Shown in pieces: positions 46,310 to 56,400 of a DNA stretch of 64,000 nucleotides. Both the position numbers and the translations under genes were made by a program. How positions within the stretch are numbered: position 1 is the stretch's first letter; the number at the start of each line of letters is the position of its first letter. The notes under the pieces were generated by a model. The model searched no databases, was not told where the DNA came from, and was given only the letters and a program-made list of their open reading frames with translations. The DNA comes from Haliclona indistincta (Eukaryota; Porifera; Demospongiae; Haplosclerida; Chalinidae), in NCBI GenBank assembly GCA_964017065.1, contig OZ024783.1, forward strand, positions 1,862,134 through 1,926,133, written 5' to 3'.

Positions 46310-46844
46310 GGCCCAGCTAATAGTAGGCCCTGCGGCACTGTCTTAATTGACTCAGTGGGGTACATAGCGCAGTAACATACTGTGAGGAGACTACATTACA
46401 TAGCAGTAAAAGTACCTGATCATGATATCCAAAACATTTGTAAAAAGGCTAAGAAGGTGCTTGGGCTGATATATCGCCACTTTTACCTACATTGCACTTC
46501 TTCCACCTTATTAACTCTCTACTTCACTCTGGTTCATCCAATTCTTGAATACTGTTCCGTCATATGGCATCCATCCTCCTTAACTTGACTACCATCTCAG
46601 CCCTTGAATCGGTTCAATGTTTGCCTTAAAACTGGTTACAAAATCATGGTCCACAGACTACAACCTCCTTCTTTCCTCCCTAAAAGTTACAAATTTGGCA
46701 CAACACATTTCTTTGAAATAAAAAAAATGATTTCGCCATAATCAAATTTTGTTACCACGTCTAATTTCTAAGTACTAACGCGTGGGTGTATCCATCATAG
46801 TTCCCGCGCCGGATGCATCACCGCCTCAGCTAGACCAGGCTACG
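46310..46844 (+). promoter_or_regulatory. Class A 5' flank of receptor copy 7, split by a LINE fragment
   Basis: It matches the copy 4 flank, but the GATCATGATTTCGCCATAA stretch is interrupted at ATGAT by about 300 bp. The GC block lies at 46805-46825, about 20 bp before the ATG. Promoter role inferred; the insertion separates upstream from proximal motifs. Confidence 0.45.
46427..46726 (+). mobile_element. 5'-truncated LINE, 3' end with short A tail
   Basis: It is flanked by ATGAT (46422-46426 and 46727-46731). The translation reads KKAKKVLGLIYRHFYLHC then LYFTLVHPILEYCSVIWHPS, a typical non-LTR reverse transcriptase C-terminal pattern, followed by a stop and FNVCLKTGYK-like residues. It ends in an A run. 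The empty site is seen upstream of copy 4. Dead fragment. Confidence 0.8.
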
Positions 46845-49800
46845 ATGAGAAGACTCATCTTGTTCACTCTGATATTCTTCTACTTCAAACTATCTTATTG
46901 GTTTGCAGATGCCCAAGACACGTAAACACTCAGTGTCGTGTGTTAAAAGCATATTGATATTTCGACTACATTTATTACTGCCTTCTTCATACTCAGATTT
47001 AGCTTGAATAGCTGATGGAGACGAATGCAATGGCTCCCATCCTACCGTCAGAGTAAGCACACGACTGGGAAGTGTGCTGCCAGTACGAAAGTATACCCAA
47101 TGGATTCCAGTCTCAGGTCAGTCAGTACTCAATAGTATTTCACAGCTCAGTAGTCTTGGATTGCTTGACTGAAATGGTTGTTTTCTGTAGGCAACTGCAG
47201 TACAGTTCATAACTTGACATTTTCACTGTCTTTTAATGGAACTATTCTCGACACAGTAGCAAACCCACACTATCAGTTCAGGATTGATCTGTCTCCTGCT
47301 GATCACTGCCATTGTTTAACTGTTGACAGTGCTACTGGTATTATTGGTAACATTATATTCAATCAATGGAGAGATGGAAGCTTTTGGTGTGGCAGCAACA
47401 TCACTCAGCTTTGTGCCTCAAGTAGTGACAATGTAACATTCTACTCTGCACTTATAAGTCAGAATGGATCACTGCTAAGAGATGATCACAATGACTCACA
47501 TTTGTGCACTGCTCTTAATATTTCCATCAATGCTGCTCAAGTTTCTAATAATGATAAACTGTAACATAATGATTCCAGGTATGAATTTAGCATAATATAG
47601 CTTTCTATGTTTACAAGTCGTTGTTATGTACACATTCGTAATTTATTATAGACTCTAAGTGCACTACTTTTTATGATGTTTGGGAAGAAGCTTCAAAGTG
47701 CAGTATTAGCAGGAAAAGTGATGTTCCGAGTTGCTCTTCACTTTCCAATGCAAACGGTTAGTGACTGTGTACAGATCTAGTATTGCTAATTAGTTGTGTT
47801 GTTTTTCATTAGCAACACATGTTAAGTGCATTATGCCTTATACTGCTGTAACTAGCACTTAAGTTTTGCCAAGTTGTTTCCTTTCTACATGCATAAAACA
47901 TTATAGCTACCAGAGTATGTCACTGCAATAGAGAGTGGGGACCAATTCACTGTCATCCATCACTACAACTAGTAGAGGAACTGGTATGTTATCACTATAG
48001 GTCAAGTAAACATGCATATTGTTCATGCATGCATGTAGCTTGAATCATCTCTACCTGAAGACAGTCTCATGATTCTAAGTCAGCTACTACCAAACACTAC
48101 CACCATCACTCAGCGATTGGATCTCCTTATGAGAGCTGTGCAGCAACAACTCAACACAACACAAGGAATAACAGAGACATTTCTACAGGTATAGCTATAA
48201 ACACCTTCTTGTCTAAACATCATAATACTCTATTATGTATTTTTATTATACAGTTGATTCTAAACATTGCTGAAGACATACCAAATAAGGCAAGTACAGC
48301 GGTTTTATACAAACTGTAGAGGAGCACTAATGTATTTAAATGCCATCAAGTCTTCGTGCATGCTCCTTTATGTGAATAATACCAGTGACTTGACACATTA
48401 GCTACTGCAAGGTGACGCTTTACACCATATTTGTTTTTGCAAGAAGTACTAATAAGAGCCTCTGGTGTTGGTATTTGGCTAAGTAGTGATAGCAAATTAA
48501 CAGCATACTGTAAACGTTAAAATATTTCGTGCATGCAAAATTTATAAATTATCTGCTCTAAAACATGATGATATTTGCGTAGATTCTGTTTGTTGAAAAT
48601 TTTGACATTATTTAGTGGCTATAATTATGCTCTAGCTGTTTCTGCTTTCTGGTCATTCAACATGTGACCGGGAAATACGTCATTTACATTGGGGGAAGGA
48701 AACAGTATAATTTCTGAACAACTTGCGAATGTTAATAGTTTGTATGTAATCGTGAACAGATTAGCAGATATTTCTGTTTTAATAATTATTTTGATAAATC
48801 TAAAGGCAAATGTGTCCGATTCTTCATTTCTGTCTCTACTGGATAATGTGGCTCTTAATCTCAGACTGAACAGAACTGTTAGCTCAAAAAATGATCTAAT
48901 ACGTATGTGTGTGTTGTTGGTCATTTAGTTTTATTGAATGTCGTCATGTATAGGAGTGAGGATAAGGGAGGTGTTTCCTGGTAGTGGGCGTGTCACTGGT
49001 ATAAAAGTTGACAACAACTATATTACATTGCCTGGAGAAATATTTGAGGATATCACTGAATCAGGTATACAGCATTCTTAGTCTTCTTTCCAAAGTAATT
49101 GCTGGGATTTTTAAAGCATTTGTTGCATCCTACTATTTTGAGAACATCTCTAATCTACTGCCTGAGGGAGCTCAACAGTAAGCTTGCTGCAGTTGAATTA
49201 ATAATGAAGATTGTTACTAACTTTGTCATGCACTTATTTTTAGGCCAGTTTCTTCAGTTATTTCGTCTGCACTGAATTGCGACATCGGATGCAAAACCAC
49301 CAATGTAACAGAAAACGTGACCATTTTCTTCAACTTGTCTTTGAGCACAACCAATAATACCAAGTGCGTGTTCGCCAATTTGCAGTGAGTCTACAAACAA
49401 TTTTAAGTCACACTTTCACGATCTTTTAGGACAAGAGTTGGTGCTGACTTTTGGAACAATAGTGGATGTAGAACAATACATTTTGAGAATGGTTCTGTGA
49501 TGTGCTCGTGTAACCACCTCACACACTTTGGTGTTCTTACTTCTGGACCAGAGATGGTACATGTTTATAATAATAATTTAACTATGAATTCAATTCTTCA
49601 TTATTCACACTGTCTCCATGCAGTCTCCTCAAACGGGTCTTGAATTAATTGTTTTGCGTGTTCTTTCGCCCATATCACTGGTGTTTCTGTTGGCTACTAT
49701 TCTCACATTCGTATTACAGAGGTCAGAAAAACCTACATTGCACACTGACTGATCATACATTTTTAAGAATACAAAGCTGACATACTTAATATAATGTTCA

Positions 49801-51135
49801 TTCTTGAGTTTCGCTCTCACTAGAATTATGTGCAATCCTTAGACTATATTATGTATGCTACTCCTGTACTATAGCTACTGACATTTGCTTTGCATTCTTG
49901 AACTTGCAATTTGTTCATTTTACGGCATCTGTATCAATTCACTGACTACAGGTCTCTGTGGAACATGCGTAACTACATTCACTGTATGTTGTGTGGTAGC
50001 ATGTTCAATGCCCAGCTTGCGTATATTGTGGGATTAGACCAAACTGAGAATGAGGTAAAGAGAATCTTATGCTATATTGTCCATCCACTCTACTGCACCA
50101 CACAGGCTGTCTGTTTAACCATTGCTGTGTTGCTACACTATCTGATACTAGTGATGTGCATGTGGATGCTAATGGAGGGTGTGGTCTTGTACGTCATGCT
50201 AGTTAAAGTATTTATCACTCTTCACAAACGCTACATCGCTTTCTTCACCATTGCAAGCTATGGTAGGTGAAGTGTTACTTTAGCTACAATTTATTTTTGC
50301 TTTGTATAATAGGTATACCACTGTTATACATGATTCTAGTGGTACCTCTTGGATTCCTAGTCAACACTGAAAACATAGTTGGAAGCCATTATGGACGTCG
50401 GGATGCTATAAGCGGTCGATTATATCAGTAAGAGATCCACAAAGCTTGAAGTGTAATATACAGTGTACCACAGGTGTTGGTTGAGATATGATACTAACTA
50501 TATTTGGGCACTCATCGCTCCCGCTTTTCTTATCATTCTCGTGAGTGTATTCTACATCAGAGGTACTTGTATTGCACAAACTATAGGTCAATTTTGGGTT
50601 CCTGATTATGGCTCTTACTATCATGTGTCATCATCTGAAGAAAAAAGAGAAAAGAAATACAACAAAGTAACGCCTTGATAAGTTGGTGATAATTTGTATT
50701 CTCGTGCAGGCACTGGTTAAAAGTAACCATATCACTGATAGTTGTAACGGGCATATTGTGGATTGGTCATTTAATTTTTAGTCATCTAACTGATCTTTAT
50801 GTTATTGCATTCATCATGGACGGTTTCGTTTGTTGTCAAGGCATCATTATATTCACCTTGTTGGTTCCTCTCTCTAAACCAGTTAGTGCCATCAACTACT
50901 GGAGCTGTTAATATATTTTTTGTTTGTGAAATAGGTAAGAGACGCTTACATCAACTGGTGGAGAAAGAAATGGTCACATTCACAATCAAACAAGTCATCT
51001 GTCAAGAATCTTGTTTCCAGTGAACCTCTTCCCACCAAAAAAGCCTCAGTGAGCTAACAGAACACACATTATTTTAATGTCTCACTGTTATTATTCTTGC
51101 AGCTAGTTGACTCTACTAAAGAGACCAAAGTGTGA
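46845..51135 (+). pseudogene. Adhesion GPCR copy 7 (type B), two frame breaks
   Basis: Exons by homology: 46845-46921, 46997-47116, 47191-47578, 47652-47756, 47907-47983, 48039-48188, 48254-48289, 48806-48902, 48954-49064, 49117-49177, 49244-49384, 49430-49556, 49624-49721, 49952-50054, 50106-50262, 50313-50427, 50474-50540, 50587-50666, 50710-50881, 50935-51048, 51103-51135. Exon 2 lacks 11 nt after FSLN and hits a stop at once. Exon 3 has one extra base near 47550 and also stops (SNNDKL). Everything after exon 3 is open: GPS CSCNHLTHFGVLTSGPEM, seven TMs, and a tail KKAS-LVDSTKETKV ending in a PDZ-ligand-like TKV. Sequence and introns are very close to copy 4. It is a recent pseudogene, or the indels are sequencing errors. 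Confidence 0.75.
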
Positions 51136-51655
51136 ATGAAGATAGTAATTTGAACATTACATAAACGTTTCACAGGCGATGTCTTATTATAATTCTACCA
51201 ATGTAACATTGATCATGTTCAGTGTATTGTTGCTTTCAAGATCATTATGGTAGCATCTCTTGTCTTTTACTAAAATAAAATATTTTCTCTGCAAGAAATG
51301 AAGGAGGAGAGTCCAGTTAGTCATAGTTATACTTTGATAGCTTCTTGTTGATGACAGTGAGGTTGTTGTCAATAGCAGCTGTAGGACTTTTAAACCAGCG
51401 TTCATTCAAACAAGTTTTACTTTTAGTATGTCCTCATTGTTGTCAATAGCAGTCTATTCATGTAAGTGTTTTCACTATACATTCTTTTGATTAAGTTCGC
51501 AATTTTAAAATACTTAATTAGCTGAATACAGCTGCTGGCAGGAAATTTTCAGAATGTATGTCCGTTTTCTTCATGTTTTCCAAAATGGAGAACTCTATTG
51601 CTGGTAGCTGTGTTCTGGGGGCGCCTATTAAGAAGATCCTGAAAAATTATGGATA

Positions 51656-51913
51656 TTAGACACTACTCTTAGAGAAATAATACTGTGGGGAAGTGTACGC
51701 TCGTGCTGACAAGTTTTCTGTGCTGACTTGAGACTGAGAGACGCCACCAGTGCATTTTCTATTGGCACAGCACTGCTTTTTGACGCCCTTGCCACCAAAC
51801 TTGCAATGGCTTGTCGAGATGAAGTTTACAAGTGAAGTCCCGCAGTCTGGTCTTTGACATGCAGGGCACGTACTGGTTACATCTTCCTCTTCTAACTGAT
51901 ACAATTTTATCAT
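51656..51913 (-). pseudogene. Degenerate CXXC-type zinc finger fragment
   Basis: The minus-strand translation contains CPACQRPDCG and, 12 residues on, CKFGGKGVKKQCCANRKC. The second part is the signature of CXXC domains (KFGG...KKQ-C--R-C) that bind unmethylated CpG in MLL/KMT2, TET and KDM2 proteins. Between them, the middle of the domain (C--x-LDKP) is visible only in another frame, so two small compensating indels have damaged the zinc cluster. No further exons were recognised. It could come from a host chromatin gene or from a transposon carrying such a finger. Confidence 0.5.
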
Positions 51914-52139
51914 TTTTGTTGTCTATGGCATAGCCGACAATGTATCTTGTCTTTTGTGCTTACAGTGGATTGTTTTAAGTGTTTCTGGTCCTGTGTCTTC
52001 TGTTCCTCCTGTTTGTAATACAATATTATGCACTGGTATTATAAATATAAATAATAATGCTTTATGTTTACCTGTTTACCAACCCTGTTCCTAAACTTGC
52101 TGTCTTGCCTCTTTTTCCCTAGTTTCATTGATGTGCCCT

Positions 52140-52625
52140 CCAGACTTGACTAGAGTAGTGCTGTGCCTTCTGTCGCAACTTCACATACTTGGGTTTCACT
52201 CTTCTTGCAGGCACGCCCAGCTGAATTCCATGTGGTCAGCACTGCTAAGCTTCTGATTGCTTAGGTGCAACCACTGTATCTGTATTGTCCAAGCATACTG
52301 TACACGTACATATTCTGCAAACGATAAGCAGCTAAGTCTAGCAGCAATAATGATTACAGTGGTATTGCTGCAGCTGTATTTCTCATTATGTACATATAGC
52401 TCTTATAATTCTAATAGCTGCAGTAGCTTTGTATAGTCAGAGCATGTCTAGTATGCTTATCAGTAGTTCTAGGGCTTGAACTCGGGTGCACAACTTTTGT
52501 TGTCAAGACTGTGTCATACTCAGCTACAGAATTCTAGTGCTGTCACCGATTAAACTGCAATGAGCTACCTGAAATTCCTCCGAAGCATTTGCACCTCGGT
52601 GCTTCATTTTTCTGTTGCATGCTAG
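52140..52625. repeat. GCCTCGG-family repeat fragment
   Basis: It contains GCACGCCCAGCTGAATTCC, GTGGTCAGCACTGC and TTCTGATTGCTTAGG, as at 12480 and 12990 in the copy 2 insertion, and ends near GCATTTGCACCTCGGTGCTT. The ends are diverged. Confidence 0.55.
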
Positions 52626-53420
52626 ATTTCACGGGGAATGTTCTCTTTTTGCACTAGAGATACAGTACAGCAAATTCAGTACAGACAGTAACATGTATAT
52701 TTCTTGATGTCTATCTTTGCCTGACACCCAATTTTTACGTGTACCCTGTAGTCATACCCTCTTTTGTGTAGAGATGTGTGATTTTTTTGGTAGTATTTTG
52801 GTGACAGTCCATTATTCTTTCCTCTTCTGCAGAGAATGGAATCACATCAAACGACACCTCTCTCATCCCTCCTTTCTTCTTCCTTACAACCGCACTACAG
52901 AGTTGTGGTTTGGCGCTGGTGGTGAATCACTTACAGTTTGAGATACAAGTGTACCTATTCAAAGAAAGCCACCAAAGAGACTGGAATCATCGTGAACATG
53001 TCTATAATAATTTTATTATTAATTTAGTCATTAACATTAGCTAATATATTTCTAACATTGTCGTCTTCTCCTCCTTGTCCTGAAATTCCTCGCTGGTGTT
53101 CTCATCAGGTAACATGAAGGTAGTAGATTGAGCTGGTCTTCTTGATCGCAGTGTATGAGCCGCCCGGTATACGAGTTACAGCTAGTACTAAGCTTGTGCA
53201 TTTCTAGAAGCGTGTCTACTTCCTCTACCAGCCTCATAGTACAGTCCAGTTGGGTGCTTGGTCGATCGTGCTTATTCGCTTATTGAACGTACGCAACTAT
53301 CAAATCTACAGTTGGTTTCGCGCTCCCGCCAAATTTTCAAGCAACGTGGGTGAGATCACGTGACAAGTGCACTCACTGAACTTAGTCCATCTCGGTCCAT
53401 CCCCACCAAGAACGCTGGTA

Positions 53421-56400
53421 ATGGCGAAAAGACTCCTCTCCCTGGTCTTCTTATTCTGTTTCGAGCTATCAGCCTGGTTTACTGATGCTCAAGATTCGTA
53501 AGTATTGTCGTGTGTACAAGTATGCATGGAATATCATTGCCTACATGGCAGGACTTTGTTTATTCAATAGATTCAGTCTAAATATTGTCTTCGTGGATGG
53601 AGTAGAATGCAATGGCTCCCATCCTACTGTCAGAGTGAGCACACGACTGGGAAGTGTGCTGCCAGTAAGAAAATATACACAATGGATTCCAGTATCAGGT
53701 CCCTGAGTCAGTATAGTGAAATAAAATGAATGTTAACCGATTCTTTTATATTCTTTAGACAACTGCAGTACAGCTCATAACTTGACATTTTCATTTTCTA
53801 CGATATTTAATGGAACTATTCTTGACACAGTAGCTAACCCACACTATCAGTTCAGGATTGATCTGTCTCCTGCTGATCACTGCCATTGTTTAACTGTTGA
53901 CAGTGCTACTGGTGTAATTGGTAACATTATATTCAATCAATGGAGAGATGGAAGCTTCTGGTGTGGCAGCAACATCACTCAGCTTTGTGCCTCAAGTAGT
54001 AACAATAATACATTCTACTCAGCACTTATAAGTCAGAATGGATCACTGCTAAGAGATGGTGCACTTTTGTGCGACAATTCAGCTGCTCTTGATATTTCTA
54101 TCAATCCTCAAGTTTCTAAGATGATAAATAATTGTAACAAGATTTCAGGTATGAATTTAGCAAATAGCTTTCTATGTTTTCAAGTCGTTGCTATGTACAC
54201 ATTAATAATTTATTTAGACGCTAAGTTCACAGCTGTTGGTGATGTTTGGAAAGAAGCTCCAAGGTGCAGTATTAGCAGAAAAAATGATGTACAGAGTTGC
54301 CCTTCACTTTCCAATGCAAACGGTTAGTGACTGTGTATAGATCTAGTATTATGGTAATGATGTTTTTCATTAGCAGCACATGGTATGTGCAATATGCTTT
54401 GTACTGCTGTAACGGTGCTTATGTTTTGCCAAGTTGTTTCCTTTCTACATGCATGCAACATTACAGCTACCAGAGTGTGTCACTGCAATGGAGAGTGGGG
54501 ACAAGTTCACTGTCATCCATCACTACAACTAGTAGAGGAACTGGTATGGAGACAATAAAGCTGAGTATCATTGTGTTCCTGCATGCATTTTAGCTTGAAG
54601 CATCTCTATCTGAAGACAGTCTCACGATTCTAAGTCAGCTACTACCAAACACTACCACCATTACTCAGCGATTGGATCTCCTTATAAGAGCTGTGCAGCA
54701 ACAACTCAACACAACACAAGGAATAACAGATACATTTCTACAGGTATAGCCTCACACCTTCTTGTTTAAACATCATACTACTCTGTTGTATATTCCAGTT
54801 TGTTCTAAACATTGTTGAAGACATACCAGATAAGGCAAGTATGGTGCGGTTGGTATTTGGCTAAGTAGTGATAGTGCAAAGGTCTGTTACTGGTCATTGA
54901 ACTTGTGAACCAGGAAATACGTCATTTACATTGGATGAAGGAAATAATATAATTTCTATACAGCTTGCTAAAGTTAATAGTTTATGTGTAATTGTGAACA
55001 GATTAGCAGATACTTCTGTTTTAATAATTATTTTGATAAATCTTAAGGCAAATGTTTCTGATTCTTCATTTCTGTCTATACTGGATGATGTGGCTCTTAA
55101 TCTCAGACTGAACAGAACTGTTAGCTCAAAAAATGATTTAATACGTAAGTAGACAGTTATAGTGAATCTATGTGTTATGACTAGAATATCCTTTATAGGA
55201 GTGAGGATAAGGGAAGTGTTTCCTGGTAGTGGGTGTGTCACTGGTATACAAGTTGATAACAACTACATTACATTGCCTGGAGAAGTATTTGAAGATATCA
55301 ATGAATCAGGTATCATAACAGTGTGGGTTTTTGTGCACTGTCTTTTTCTTAAAGCATTTGTTGCATCTTACTATTTTGAGAACATCTCTAATCTACTGCC
55401 TGAGGGAGCTCAAGAGTAAGCTTGCTGCAGATGAAATAATGAAGATTATTGCTAACTTTGTCATGTGCTTATTTATAGGCCAGTTTCTTCAGTTATTTCG
55501 TCTGCATTGAATTGCAACATCGGATGCAAAACCATCAATATAACAGACAACGTGACCATTTTCTTCGACTTGTCTTTGAACACAACCTCCAATAATACCA
55601 AATGTGTGTTCGCCAATTTGCAGTGAGTCTGCCAAAAATTTTAAGTGATATTTTTACGATAACTTTAGGAAAGGAGTCGATGCTGACTTTTGGAATGATA
55701 GTGGATGCAGTACAATACATTTTGAGAATGGTTCTGTGATGTGCTCGTGTAACCATCTCATACACTTTGGTGCTCTTATTCCTGGACCAGATACGGTACA
55801 TATATTATAACTAAATGAACAGATTTCACGAAACCCTCGGCGTGTTGCACATTGTAGAGTTAGTTCCTTAGTTATGGTTTGCAGAAGGAGCTTTGCAGCT
55901 AAAGCCAACCTGCTGGCTATTGAAATTGCACTGCTAACCAGAAGACAGAAAAGTACTGACCACAAGGTGTGTCATGTGGGCATGACATGGTAGCCATTCA
56001 GGCTTTGTTGACTTTTCTTGAGATGTCTATGCACCCTCAGAATTCTAAAAGTACCTAGGTAGTCAACTATGGGCGCTTTTGTATAGTCAGAGAGGTCATA
56101 GATGGCCGTCAAGGTGAGCCAGCCATAACTCGAGGACGAAAGCACTTTAGCAAAGTCCATGAGTCACATTGCAAGCCATTATCGTGCTAAGGCTGCTGAT
56201 ACCTTTACCGAGTTTCAGAATTGAGCGATCATCTCTGCAGCTCGATCAACAGAATGAATGTATGAACGAATGAATGAACAGATTTCACAAACCCTCGGCG
56301 TGTTGCACATTGTAGAGTTAGCTCCTTAGTTATGGTTTGCTATTGAAACTACACTGCTAACCAGAAGACAGCAAAGTGCTGACCACAAGTACAAGGTGCG

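Larger units (their letters stand above)
51136..53420. other. Intergenic region between copies 7 and 8
   Basis: The first 400 bp match the 3' flanks of copies 4 and 8, but the beta-helix gene does not follow. The rest holds a CXXC-like remnant on the minus strand, a GCCTCGG-family piece (about 52140-52625) and unrecognised sequence. The flank just before copy 8 (53230-53420) resembles neither the class A nor the class B promoter. Confidence 0.6.

Noticed and set aside
52717..52941. 74-aa ORF with a plausible acceptor near 52832
   Set aside because: No domain, no partner exon and no conservation within the window.
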